In this document: positions 49,693 to 62,453 of the stretch, piece after piece | How the letters are laid out: the number at the start of each line of letters is the position of its first letter | Numbering within the stretch: position 1 is the first letter of the stretch | NCBI GenBank assembly: GCA_030433005.1 | Contig: JAUILQ010000019.1 | Span: 1-64,000 of the forward strand | Origin: Alphaproteobacteria bacterium | GTDB taxonomy: Bacteria; Pseudomonadota; Alphaproteobacteria; Kiloniellales; DSM-21159 | Direction of reading: 5' to 3' | Length of the DNA: 64,000 bases | Notes under the pieces: generated by a model | The model's database searches: none | Seen by the model: only the letters and a program-made list of their open reading frames with translations | Told to the model about the DNA's origin: nothing | Program-made: the position numbers and the translations under genes

Positions 49693-50565
49693 TCAGCCGC
49701 GCGCCGGGAACAGGCCGGCGGGCTTCAGGATCAGCACGCCGGCGAGCAGGGCGTAGATCAGGATGGCGGCGAGCTGCGGCGCCAGGACGCTGCCGAAGGT
49801 CTGCACGAAGCCGATCAGCAGCGAGCCGGCGATCGCGCCCTTGAGGCTGCCGAGGCCGCCGATCACCACGACGATCAGGGTCGGGATCAGGATCGCCGTG
49901 CCCATGTCGGTGGTCACCGAGAGCACCGGCGCCGCGACCGCCCCGGCCAGGCCGGCGAGCGCGCAGCCGACGCAGAAGACCAGGAAGAAGACCCGCTCGA
50001 CGTTGATGCCCATGCAGGCGGCCATGGCGTCGTTGTCGACGCCGGCGCGGATGATCGCGCCGATCTGGGTGCGGGTCAGCACCAGCGAGAGCGCGGCCAG
50101 CACCGCCAGGCCGAGTCCGATGATGAACAGCCGGTAGGTCGGGTAGACGACGCCGAGCAGCTCGCTGCGTCCGGAGAAGAGCTCGGGCTCGGCGAAACCC
50201 AGCGCGATGTCGCCCCAGCCGATGCGGAAGACGTCCAGGAACACGAAGATCAGGCCGAAGGTGACCAGCACCTGGTTCATCGGGCCGGCGCTGCGCATGC
50301 GCCGGATCAGCGCCCAGTAGAGCAGCACGCCGACCAGGGCGACGACGATCGGCGCCGCGGCGAAGGCCGCCCAGTAGCTGCCGGCCAGGGTCGCGGCGGT
50401 GAAGCCGACGAAGGCGCCGAGCGCGTAGAGCGCGCCGTGGGCGAGATTGACGAAGTGCAGCAGGCCGAAGATGACCGTCAGGCCGACGGACAGCAGGAAG
50501 AACAGCATCGAGAGCTGCAGCGCATTGAGCGCCTGCACGATCCAGAACGAGACGTCAGCGGTCAT
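49693..50565 (-). CDS. livH: Branched-chain-type ABC transporter permease LivH
   Basis: 290 residues, mostly hydrophobic. The LivH landmarks FGLLHFVNLAHGALYALGAF and RAGVDNDAMAACMGINV (coupling loop) are present, along with IGGLGSLKGAIAGSLLIGF. ATG 50565 is preferred over upstream in-frame starts that would add an unrelated tail. The receptor gene lies 149 bases upstream. Confidence 0.9.
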   Translation of the reverse strand: MTADVSFWIVQALNALQLSMLFFLLSVGLTVIFGLLHFVNLAHGALYALGAFVGFTAATLAGSYWAAFAAAPIVVALVGVLLYWALIRRMRSAGPMNQVLVTFGLIFVFLDVFRIGWGDIALGFAEPELFSGRSELLGVVYPTYRLFIIGLGLAVLAALSLVLTRTQIGAIIRAGVDNDAMAACMGINVERVFFLVFCVGCALAGLAGAVAAPVLSVTTDMGTAILIPTLIVVVIGGLGSLKGAIAGSLLIGFVQTFGSVLAPQLAAILIYALLAGVLILKPAGLFPARG

Positions 50566-50714
50566 CGGTCGGCCCTGAGCGCAGGAAACGGCGGGAAGGA
50601 AGGCGGTCGCTCGGACCGAGGACGCCTCCGGGGCTGGTCGCACCCCGGAGGCGCCGGTCGCTGGTCACGGATGGGCTGCCCCCGGTCCCCATGGTACCGG
50701 GAGCAGTATAGCAG

Positions 50715-51884
50715 CTACATCGCGCAGCCGTTGACGGGATCGCGCACCGCCTCGACCGTGCCCAGAAGCTTCTGGGTCAGGCCGTCGCTGCCGGCGACCG
50801 TCTCGAAGACGTAGATGTTCTGCACGATGTTGTTGGTCGCCGGGTCGATCTCGACCGGCCCGCGCGGGCTGGTGAAGCTGACCTTGGACAAGGCGGCGGC
50901 CAGCGCCTCCTTGTCGGTGGCGCCCGACTTGATCGCCTCGACCAGCGCCTGGCCGGCGTCGTAGCCCTGCACGGCGTACTCCGACGGCGCCTTGCCGTGG
51001 TCGCGGGTGTAGGCCTCGACGAAGGCCTTGTTCTCCGGCGTGTCGAGCGTCGGGATGTAGTGCAGGCCGGCGATCACGCCCTCGGCGGCCGGCCCCTCGG
51101 CGTTGACGTAGAGCGGCGAGGTCAGGAAGCCCGAGCCGTAGAGCGGCACCTCCTCCGACAGGCCGAAGCTGGCGTACTGCTTGACGAAGGAGATCGCCTC
51201 GCCGCCGGCGTAGAACACGAAGATGGCGTCGGGACCGGCGGCCTTGGCCTTGGTCAGGTAGGGGCCGAAGTCCTTGGTCGTCTGGAAGGGCGTGAACTCC
51301 TGGCCGACGACCTTGCCGCCGGCCTCCTCGAAGGCCGCCTTGAAGTTGTCGATCATCTGGTGGCCCGCGGCGTAGTCCGGCGCCAGGGTGTAGACCGTCT
51401 TGATGCCGTTCTCGAACATCCAGGGGCCCATCGGCCGGTTGACCTGGCCGTTCGAGAAGGACTGGCGCGTGATGTAGGCGCTGCAGCGCGCGCCGGTCGC
51501 GTCGTCGTTGCCGGCGTTGGCGACGATCAGCGGCGTGCCCGACTGGTGCACGAAGTCGCGGATCGCGCCGAGCACGCCGGACGAGACGATGCCGACCATG
51601 ACGTCGATCTCGTCCTGCAGGATCAGCTTGCGCGCCTTGGACAGGCCGACCGGCGGCTTCACCTCGGTGTCTTCGCGCACGACCTCGATCTGGGCGTCGG
51701 CGATCTCGCCGCCGCGCTCCTTGAGCGCCAGCATGAAGCCGTCGTCGATCTCCTGGCCGAGCGCCGCGTAGACGCCGGAATAGGGCAGCAGCAGGCCGAC
51801 CTTGTAGTCCTCGGCCTGGCCGACCGACGGTGCCGCCAGCAGCATCGCGGCGCCGGCCAGCAGGAATCTGTTCAAGCGCGTCAT
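50715..51884 (-). CDS. Liv-type ABC transporter substrate-binding protein
   Basis: 389 residues, a periplasmic receptor of the Leu/Ile/Val-binding fold. Signal peptide at about 1-24 (MTRLNRFLLAGAAML, cleavage at GQAED). The mature region starts VGLLLPYSGVYAALGQEIDDG and has the GIVSSGVLGAIRD ligand segment. It belongs to the group found next to aromatic pathways, which bind benzoate-like ligands. BoxR-like operator words lie in the region upstream, consistent with co-regulation with benzoate degradation. Confidence 0.88.
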   Translation of the reverse strand: MTRLNRFLLAGAAMLLAAPSVGQAEDYKVGLLLPYSGVYAALGQEIDDGFMLALKERGGEIADAQIEVVREDTEVKPPVGLSKARKLILQDEIDVMVGIVSSGVLGAIRDFVHQSGTPLIVANAGNDDATGARCSAYITRQSFSNGQVNRPMGPWMFENGIKTVYTLAPDYAAGHQMIDNFKAAFEEAGGKVVGQEFTPFQTTKDFGPYLTKAKAAGPDAIFVFYAGGEAISFVKQYASFGLSEEVPLYGSGFLTSPLYVNAEGPAAEGVIAGLHYIPTLDTPENKAFVEAYTRDHGKAPSEYAVQGYDAGQALVEAIKSGATDKEALAAALSKVSFTSPRGPVEIDPATNNIVQNIYVFETVAGSDGLTQKLLGTVEAVRDPVNGCAM

Positions 51885-51969
51885 TCCCGTCCTCCCTCGT
51901 TCGCCCGGCCGATGCGGCCCCGGCTTGTTCTTCTCGCCGGGACGGTACCCGAGCCGGCGGGGTTGGACA

Positions 51970-51983
51970 AGCAATATAATACC
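51970..51983. promoter_or_regulatory. Degenerate BoxR-like operator near the transporter promoter
   Basis: AGCAATATAATACC matches 11 of 14 positions of the TGCAATATAATGCA site found upstream of boxC. It lies 86 bases before the receptor gene start, in the divergent region shared with the DUF4863 gene. Confidence 0.5.
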
Positions 51984-52046
51984 TATTTCGTCCCCGCGGC
52001 CGCGCTGCGCCGTGGCGTCGGGGTCGCAACCCGTTCTGCGGGTATT

Positions 52047-52062
52047 CGGCAGAATTCTGCCG
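52047..52062. promoter_or_regulatory. 16-bp perfect palindrome
   Basis: CGGCAGAATTCTGCCG sits between the two BoxR-like words, in the region between the transporter operon and the DUF4863/bclA operon. A smaller ACCCG-N5-CGGGT inverted repeat lies just before it (52030-52044). It looks like an operator for another regulator; no candidate regulator is adjacent. Confidence 0.5.
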
Positions 52063-52101
52063 TTTCTTGCCCGACTGCCAGTGGCCATTCGGCAAGTGAC
52101 A

Positions 52102-52115
52102 TGCAAGATAATTCC
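52102..52115. promoter_or_regulatory. Degenerate BoxR-like operator before the DUF4863 gene
   Basis: TGCAAGATAATTCC matches 11 of 14 positions of the boxC-upstream operator and lies 54 bases before the DUF4863 gene start. Confidence 0.45.
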
Positions 52116-52168
52116 TGTTAGCGTCTCCTCGCCCTGGCAAAGGAAGAAACGGCGGAGGGAGCGGCCCC

Positions 52169-52642
52169 ATGTCCCGGCAGGACTTCGAGGCGATCGTGCA
52201 GGAACTCGTGGCCGAGGTCGGCGACCGGCCGCTCGACACCGCCCTGGCCGAGCGGCTGAACGCGCGCGTCCCGCCCGGCGGCGAGCGCTTCCGGCGCCTG
52301 CAGGCACTCTGCGCCGAGGGCGAGGCCGAGGGCTGGCTGCTGCCGCGCGAGGCCGGCGGCATCCGCTTCGGCCGGCCGGTCAAGCCGGGGGGCGCGGCCG
52401 GGCGCTTCAGCGTCGACGTCGTCCACATGGCCGAGGTCGTCGGCCCCCACCACGTCCACACGACCGGCGAGATCGGTGCGATCATGCCGACCGAGGGCGC
52501 GGCGCGCTTCGACGGCATGCCGGCCGGCTGGTACGTCTATCCGCCGGGCTCCGACCACCACCCGACCGTCAGCGGGGGCGCCGCCTACGTGCTCTACCTG
52601 CTGCCCGACGGCGCCATCGAGTTCACCGGCCGCCGGCCCTGA
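52169..52642 (+). CDS. DUF4863 family protein
   Basis: A 157-residue protein with a cupin-like core: VVGPHHVHTTGEIGAIMPTEG, GWYVYPPGSDHHPTVSGG, and YLLPDGAIEF. The His residues in PHHVHT and SDHHPT could hold a metal. DUF4863 includes hydroxylaminobenzoate lyase-like proteins and occurs in benzoate clusters, but its role in the box pathway is not established. A GGAGGGAG-type site precedes ATG 52169, and bclA follows after 79 bases. Confidence 0.75.
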   Translation: MSRQDFEAIVQELVAEVGDRPLDTALAERLNARVPPGGERFRRLQALCAEGEAEGWLLPREAGGIRFGRPVKPGGAAGRFSVDVVHMAEVVGPHHVHTTGEIGAIMPTEGAARFDGMPAGWYVYPPGSDHHPTVSGGAAYVLYLLPDGAIEFTGRRP

Positions 52643-52721
52643 GGGCGGGGCCGCAGCGTCAAAGAGACGAGCTGCAGACAAGACGCCGCGAAGGCGCCGC
52701 GCTCCTGGGAGGAAGAAGACC

Positions 52722-54253
<1,532 letters not shown>

Positions 54254-54257
<4 letters not shown>

Positions 54258-55135
54258 CGGGCGCCGGCATGGACTGGCTGGCGGGCGCGCCTGGGCGCCT
54301 GCGCGCCGGCGGTGCCGAACTGGAGGCGCTGTGCCTCGGCCCGGCGCCGGCCGAGGCGCCGACCCTGGTGCTGCTGCACGAGGGACTGGGCTGCGTGCGG
54401 CTGTGGCGCGACTTCCCCGCACGCCTCGCCGAGGCGACCGGCTGCGGCGTCTTCGTCTACTCGCGCCAGGGCTACGGGCAGTCCGAGCCCTGCGCGCTGC
54501 CGCGGCCGCTCGACTACATGACCGACGAGGCCGTGCGCGTGCTGCCGGAGGTGCTCGACGCCATCGGCTTGGAGCGCGGGCTGCTGGTCGGCCACAGCGA
54601 CGGCGCCTCGATCGCCGCGCTGCACGGCGGCCTGGTGCGCGACCCCCGGATCCGGGGGCTGGTGCTGATGGCGCCGCACTTCTTCACCGAGCCGATGGGC
54701 CTCGCCTCGATCGCCGAGGCCCGCGAGGCCTACCGAGAGGGCGACCTGCGCCAGCGCCTGGCGAAGTACCACGCCCATGTCGACGCCGCCTTCCTCGGCT
54801 GGAACGGCGCCTGGCTGGATCCCGGCTTCGAGCGCTGGGACATCCGCGCGCCCCTCGATGCCGTGACCGTGCCGGTGCTGGCGCTCCAGGGCGAGGCCGA
54901 CCAGTACGGCACCCGCGCCCAGGTCGAGGTCGTCGCCGAGCGGGTGCCGGCGCCGGTCGCCGTCGAGCTGCTGCCGGACTGCCGCCACTCGCCCTTCCTC
55001 GACCAGCCGGCGCGCACGCTGGAGCTGGTCACCGCCTTTGCCGCGCGGACGCTCGGGCGCGGCGCCCCGACCAACGGCGCCCCGACCAACGGCGCCCCGA
55101 CCAACGGCGCCCCGACCACGGAGACCCAAGCGTGA
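54254..55135 (+). CDS. Alpha/beta-fold hydrolase of the box cluster
   Basis: About 293 residues. The nucleophile elbow GHSDGAS (Ser), an oxyanion region VLLHEGLGCVRLW, and late Asp/His in LQGEADQYGTR and CRHSPFLDQ form a complete triad. GTG 54254 overlaps the bclA stop; ATG 54269 is an alternative. The C-terminus is lengthened by four tandem GAPTN-like repeats encoded by a 15-bp repeat. Position between bclA and boxD suggests hydrolysis of a ring-fission thioester or lactone, or detoxification of the epoxide, but no substrate is proven. Confidence 0.8.
55061..55120 (+). repeat. 15-bp tandem repeat, four copies
   Basis: GGCGCCCCGACCAAC is repeated three times exactly, plus a fourth copy ending ACG. 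Length is a multiple of 3, so copy changes would keep the reading frame; it encodes GAPTN-GAPTN-GAPTN-GAPTT at the end of the hydrolase. Confidence 0.95.
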
Positions 55136-56697
55136 AGCTCGAGAGCTACCTGAACGGTCGCTGGCAGGCCGGCAGCGGCGAGGGCCGCGCCTTCGTCGAC
55201 CCGGTCACCGACGAGGAACTGGGCCGCGTCGACGCCGGCGGCCTCGACGCCGCGTCCGCCATGACCTACGCCCGCGAGGTCGGCGGCCCGGCGCTGCGCG
55301 CGCTGACCTTCGCCGAGCGCGGCGGCGTGCTCAAGGCGATCGCCGCGGTGCTCGGCGAACACCGCGAAGCCTACGGCGAGATCGCCCGGCGCAACAGCGG
55401 CAACACCGCCGCCGACGCGGCGGTCGACATCGACGGCGCGATCGCGACGCTCAAGGTCTATGCCCGGCTCGGCGCCTCGCTCGGCGACGCGCGGGCGGTG
55501 ATCGAGCCGGGTCGCGACCAGCTGGCGCGCGAGCCCGTCTTCTTCGCCCGGCACCTCTGGACGAGCCGCCCCGGCGTCAGCCTGCAGATCAACGCCTTCA
55601 ACTTCCCGGCCTGGGGCCTGTGGGAGAAGGTCGCCGTCTCGCTGCTCGCCGGCGTGCCCAGCGTGACCAAGCCGGCGAGCGCCACGGCCTGGCTGTCGGC
55701 GCAGATGCTGCGCGACGTCGTGGCCGCCGGCGTCGTGCCGGAGGGGGTGCTCAGCCTGCTGTGCGGCGACGGCGCCGGGCTGGTCGAGGCGCTCGGACCG
55801 ATGGATTCCCTGGCCTTCACCGGCTCGGCCGAGACCGGGGCGGCGCTGCGCGGGCACCCGAGGGTGCTCGCCGAGGCGCCGCGCGTCTCGATCGAGGCCG
55901 ATTCGATCAACGCGACGATCCTCGGGCCCGACGCGACGCCGGGCAGCGCGGTCTTCGACCTGGCGGTGCGCGAGGTCGTGAAGGCGCTGACCCTCAAGGC
56001 CGGCCAGCTCTGCACCAACATCCGGCGGGTGATCGCGCCCGAGGCGATCGCCGACGCGCTGCGCGACGCCGTCGCCGAGCGGCTGGCGGCGACGCCGGTC
56101 GGCGACCCGGCGGACGAGCGCGTGCGCGTCGGGCCGCTGGTCAACGTCGCCCAGCGCGACGCCGCGCTCGCCGGCATCGAGATGCTCTCGGCCGAGGCGC
56201 AGGTGGTCTGCGGCGGCCGCCGCCCGGACGAGCTGGTCGGCGCCGACCCGGAGCGCGGCTGCTTCGTCGCGCCGACGCTGCTGCGCTGCCGCGACCCGCA
56301 GGGCGCACGGCGGGTCCACGAGACCGAGGTCTTCGGGCCCTGCGCCACGGTCATGGCCTGCGCGCCCGGCGAGGCCGCGGCCCTGGCGGCGCGCGGCGGC
56401 GGCTCGCTGGCGGTCAGCCTGTTCAGCGACGACGCCGGCTACGCCGCCGAGACGGCGCTGGCGCTGGCGCCCTGGCACGGCCGCCTGCTGGTCGTCGACG
56501 AGGCGGTCGGGCGCAACCACTCGGGCCATGCCATCGTCATGCCGCAGTGCGTGCACGGCGGGCCGGGGCGGGCCGGCGGCGGCGAGGAGCTGGGCGGCGC
56601 GCGCGGCCTGCGCCTGCACCTGCAGCGCAGCGCGGTGCAGGGCGGCGAGGCCCTGCTCGGGCGGCTCGCCGAGGGCGCCGTCGAGGCGGCCCTGTGA
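55132..56697 (+). CDS. boxD: 3,4-dehydroadipyl-CoA semialdehyde dehydrogenase
   Basis: 521 residues, aldehyde dehydrogenase superfamily, in the branch shared with the PaaZ dehydrogenase domain. The NAD-binding FTGSAETGAALR, the catalytic Cys C294 in GQLCTNIRR, and E255 in SIEADSIN are all present. It oxidises the ring-fission aldehyde to 3,4-dehydroadipyl-CoA. GTG 55132 lies inside the hydrolase stop (GTGA), so translation is coupled. Confidence 0.88.
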   Translation: MKLESYLNGRWQAGSGEGRAFVDPVTDEELGRVDAGGLDAASAMTYAREVGGPALRALTFAERGGVLKAIAAVLGEHREAYGEIARRNSGNTAADAAVDIDGAIATLKVYARLGASLGDARAVIEPGRDQLAREPVFFARHLWTSRPGVSLQINAFNFPAWGLWEKVAVSLLAGVPSVTKPASATAWLSAQMLRDVVAAGVVPEGVLSLLCGDGAGLVEALGPMDSLAFTGSAETGAALRGHPRVLAEAPRVSIEADSINATILGPDATPGSAVFDLAVREVVKALTLKAGQLCTNIRRVIAPEAIADALRDAVAERLAATPVGDPADERVRVGPLVNVAQRDAALAGIEMLSAEAQVVCGGRRPDELVGADPERGCFVAPTLLRCRDPQGARRVHETEVFGPCATVMACAPGEAAALAARGGGSLAVSLFSDDAGYAAETALALAPWHGRLLVVDEAVGRNHSGHAIVMPQCVHGGPGRAGGGEELGGARGLRLHLQRSAVQGGEALLGRLAEGAVEAAL

Positions 56698-56710
56698 TCC
56701 CGCGCCGGCG

Positions 56711-57241
56711 ATGACCGCCGCAGGGCCGTCGCCCGCGCCCTCGCAGCGCAGCTACCCGCTGCCGGCGGAGCGGCACCTGCCCGGCCTGACGCCCCGGCCG
56801 CAGGGCGGGCCGGTGGCGGCCGCCGCCGCGGCGGTGCGCGCCGGGTTCGAGCCCGCGGACTGGCCGGCCAGCCCGGCCTTCCTCTACGGCTTCGACCTGC
56901 TGGCCGCCGGCTGCTTCTGGGAGGCCCACGAGGTCTGGGAGCCGGGCTGGCTGCGCTGCCCGCCGAACGGGCGCGAGCGCCACGCGCTGCAGGGGCTGAT
57001 CCAGGCGGCCAATGCCGGGCTGAAGGCCGCCATGGGGCGGCCGGCGGCGACGCGGCGGCTGCTCGGCCTCGCCGCCGGCTGCTTCGCGGAGGCCGGCGGC
57101 GAGGCCCCGGTTCTGGGCCTCGACCCCGGTCGCGCGGCGGCGGCGCTGGCGGCGCTGCAGGGCCTCGAAGGTGTGGCGCCGCTCGAGTCGGGCATCGCCG
57201 GCTGCGCGGCCCTGCGGCCGATGTGCAATATAATGCAATAG
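56711..57241 (+). CDS. DUF309 family protein
   Basis: 176 residues with the DUF309 core FLYGFDLLAAGCFWEAHEVWEPGW and LQGLIQAANAGLKAAMGR. The His/Glu pair (EAHEVWE) suggests metal binding, but family function is unknown. It starts 13 bases after boxD. Its last codons and stop are formed by the BoxR-type operator TGCAATATAATGCA (57224-57237), so the C-terminal residues CNIMQ are operator-encoded. Confidence 0.75.
   Translation: MTAAGPSPAPSQRSYPLPAERHLPGLTPRPQGGPVAAAAAAVRAGFEPADWPASPAFLYGFDLLAAGCFWEAHEVWEPGWLRCPPNGRERHALQGLIQAANAGLKAAMGRPAATRRLLGLAAGCFAEAGGEAPVLGLDPGRAAAALAALQGLEGVAPLESGIAGCAALRPMCNIMQ
57224..57237. promoter_or_regulatory. BoxR operator, upstream copy
   Basis: TGCAATATAATGCA fits the TGCA-N6-TGCA operator described for BoxR in benzoate-degrading Azoarcus. 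It lies 175 bases before boxC, overlapping the end of the DUF309 gene. Confidence 0.75.
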
Positions 57242-57359
57242 AACGGGATGCGAAGCCGATCGCCCTGTCACCCTTGCCCGCATGGGGTTTCTCAGAGCCT
57301 CAGGGGAGATCGTGCGAAATCGTCCGGCGCTCGCTTTGGGCTGGATCGCTGCAGGTCTA

Positions 57360-57373
57360 TGCATTATATTGCC
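57360..57373. promoter_or_regulatory. BoxR operator, downstream copy (inverted)
   Basis: TGCATTATATTGCC is the reverse complement of the upstream copy at 13 of 14 positions, with one changed base in the last TGCA. It lies 39 bases before the boxC start, where a repressor could block RNA polymerase. Confidence 0.75.
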
Positions 57374-57411
57374 ACGCACCGCTGGACACGAAGCGAAGGG
57401 AGTGACGCCCG

Positions 57412-59070
<1,659 letters not shown>

Positions 59071-59117
59071 GCCGGCGCCCGTTACCCGCGCCCCAAAGAG
59101 TCCCCCGGGAGGAAACG

Positions 59118-60569
<1,452 letters not shown>

Positions 60570-60579
60570 TCGCGAACCG

Positions 60580-60600
60580 CCGGGGGCCCCGAGCCCCCGG
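60580..60600 (+). other. Hairpin between boxB and boxA
   Basis: CCGGGGGC pairs with GCCCCCGG over 8 bases with loop CCCGA, starting 10 bases after the boxB stop. No T-run follows. It may stabilise the boxB 3' end and lower boxA relative to boxB. Confidence 0.5.
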
Positions 60601-60646
60601 CCCGCTTCGCCGCTGACGTCCCGCGATTGACCGAGTACCTGGTTCG

Positions 60647-61849
60647 ATGACAGACGCGACCACCGTCCCGATCAAGCAGCACCTGATCGACCCGGAGATC
60701 TGCATCCGCTGCCACTCCTGCGAGGAGGCCTGCCCGATCGACGCGATCACCCACGACGAGAACAACGTCGTGGTCGACGCCGAGATCTGCAACTTCTGCA
60801 TGAACTGCATCGCGCCCTGTCCGACCGGCTCGATCGACAACTGGCGCGTCGTCACCACGCCCTACAGCCTGGAGGAGCAGCTTTCCTGGATGGAACTGCC
60901 CGAGCAGGAGGACCTGGCGGTCGGCGCCTCCAACGGCTCGATCGAGGCGCTGGAGGACGAGGTCGAGCGGCTGCTCGCCGAGGCCCACAAGGGGGCCGGC
61001 GGCCACGCCCGCGCGCCGGAGACGGCGGCCAAGCCGACGGTCAATCTCTACAGCCGCGAGACGCCGGCGATCGCCACGGTCCAGGGCAGCTACCGCCTGA
61101 CCGCCGAGGACGCCGACAGCGAGGTGCGCCACATCATCCTCGACCTCGGGCGCACCGTCTTCCCGGTGCTCGAGGGCCAGAGCGTCGGGGTGCTGCTGCC
61201 CGGCTCCACCGAGGCCGGCCAGCCGCACCTGCCGCGGCTCTACTCGATCTCCAGCCCGCGCGACGGCGAGCGGCCGAACACCAACAACCTGTCGCTGACC
61301 GTCAAGCGCGAGCCGGGTGGGCTCTGCTCGAACTATCTCTGCGACCTGCAGAAGGGCGACCAGGTGGCGCTGACCGGCCCCTTCGGCTCGACCTTCCTGA
61401 TGCCCAACGACCCGGCGGCGCGCATCGTCATGATCTGCACCGGCACCGGCTCGGCGCCGTTCCGCGCCTTCACCATGCGCCGCCAGCGCACACTGGGCGA
61501 GCAGGGCGGGCCGCTGACCCTGTTCTTCGGCGCGCGCTCGCCCGAGGCGCTGCCCTACTTCGGCCCGCTCAAGAAGGTGCCGGAGACGATGCTCGCCAAG
61601 CACCTGGTGTTCTCGCGGGTCGAGGGCCAGCCCAAGCGCTACGTCCAGGACTGCATGCTGGAGCAGGCCGAGAGCCTGGCCGAGACCCTGCGCGACCCGC
61701 ACACGCACATCTACGTCTGCGGCCTCAAGGCCATGGAGCAGGGCGTCGAGCAGGCCTTCGAGCGGATCGCCGCCGGCGCCGGGCTCGACTGGCCCGACCT
61801 CAAGGCGCGGCTGCGCGACGGCGGCCGCTACCACGTCGAGACCTACTGA
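60647..61849 (+). CDS. boxA: Benzoyl-CoA 2,3-epoxidase, reductase subunit
   Basis: 400 residues. The N-terminal ferredoxin domain has two [4Fe-4S] motifs (C19, C22, C25, C29 and C48, C51, C54, C58). A ferredoxin-NADP reductase-like module follows, with the FAD motif RLYSISSPR and an NADPH segment ICTGTGSAPFRAF, ending in YHVETY. It transfers NADPH electrons to BoxB. It follows boxB by 77 bases, with a hairpin in the gap. Confidence 0.95.
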   Translation: MTDATTVPIKQHLIDPEICIRCHSCEEACPIDAITHDENNVVVDAEICNFCMNCIAPCPTGSIDNWRVVTTPYSLEEQLSWMELPEQEDLAVGASNGSIEALEDEVERLLAEAHKGAGGHARAPETAAKPTVNLYSRETPAIATVQGSYRLTAEDADSEVRHIILDLGRTVFPVLEGQSVGVLLPGSTEAGQPHLPRLYSISSPRDGERPNTNNLSLTVKREPGGLCSNYLCDLQKGDQVALTGPFGSTFLMPNDPAARIVMICTGTGSAPFRAFTMRRQRTLGEQGGPLTLFFGARSPEALPYFGPLKKVPETMLAKHLVFSRVEGQPKRYVQDCMLEQAESLAETLRDPHTHIYVCGLKAMEQGVEQAFERIAAGAGLDWPDLKARLRDGGRYHVETY

Positions 61850-61866
61850 GCGGAGGCCGGACGGCG

Positions 61867-62367
61867 GTGGAAGAGCAGACGCCCGAGACGCGACCCGGGG
61901 GCCGGCAGCCCTTCGCCGGCCTGCGGGCGATCGAGCCGCCGGCCGACGCGCCGCCGCCGCCCTTCGTGCACCGCTGCCGGGTCACCTGGGCCGACTGCGA
62001 CGTCGCGCAGATCGCCTACACCGGCCGCCTGCCGAACTTCGCGCTCGACGCCATCGACGCCTTCTGGGACGCGACCGTCGGGGTCGACTGGTACCGCATG
62101 AACCTGGACTACGGCATCGGCACGCCCTTCGTGCGCCTGGCCATGGACCTGCACAGCCCGGTGACCCCGCGCGCACCGCTCGACTGCGCCGTCGCCGTCG
62201 CCCGCCTGGGCCGCTCGTCGATCGGCTTCCAGGTGCTCGGCCGGCAGCGCGAGCGGCACTGCTTCACCGGCGACTTCGTCTGCGTCTTCGTCGACGCGAC
62301 GAGCTTCGAGAAGCTGGAGATTCCGCCGGCCATCCGGTCGGCGGCAAAGGCGCATCTCGCCGGCTGA
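61867..62367 (+). CDS. Hotdog-fold acyl-CoA thioesterase, 4-hydroxybenzoyl-CoA thioesterase-like
   Basis: 166 residues including a Pro-rich N-terminal 30. The thioesterase motif VTWADCDVAQIAYTGRLPNF places the catalytic Asp in the CDVAQ position, as in 4-hydroxybenzoyl-CoA thioesterases. Its likely role is to release CoA from dead-end or excess benzoyl-CoA. The GTG start 61867 is 17 bases after boxA. Its exact substrate is inferred from neighbourhood. Confidence 0.8.
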   Translation: MEEQTPETRPGGRQPFAGLRAIEPPADAPPPPFVHRCRVTWADCDVAQIAYTGRLPNFALDAIDAFWDATVGVDWYRMNLDYGIGTPFVRLAMDLHSPVTPRAPLDCAVAVARLGRSSIGFQVLGRQRERHCFTGDFVCVFVDATSFEKLEIPPAIRSAAKAHLAG

Positions 62368-62453
62368 CCGCGCGGCGGTCGAAGCGGGCGGCGCCATAGC
62401 GCGGAATCGGCCCCTTGACCTATAGTGCGCCCCCTCGACGGTCGACGCGGCGG

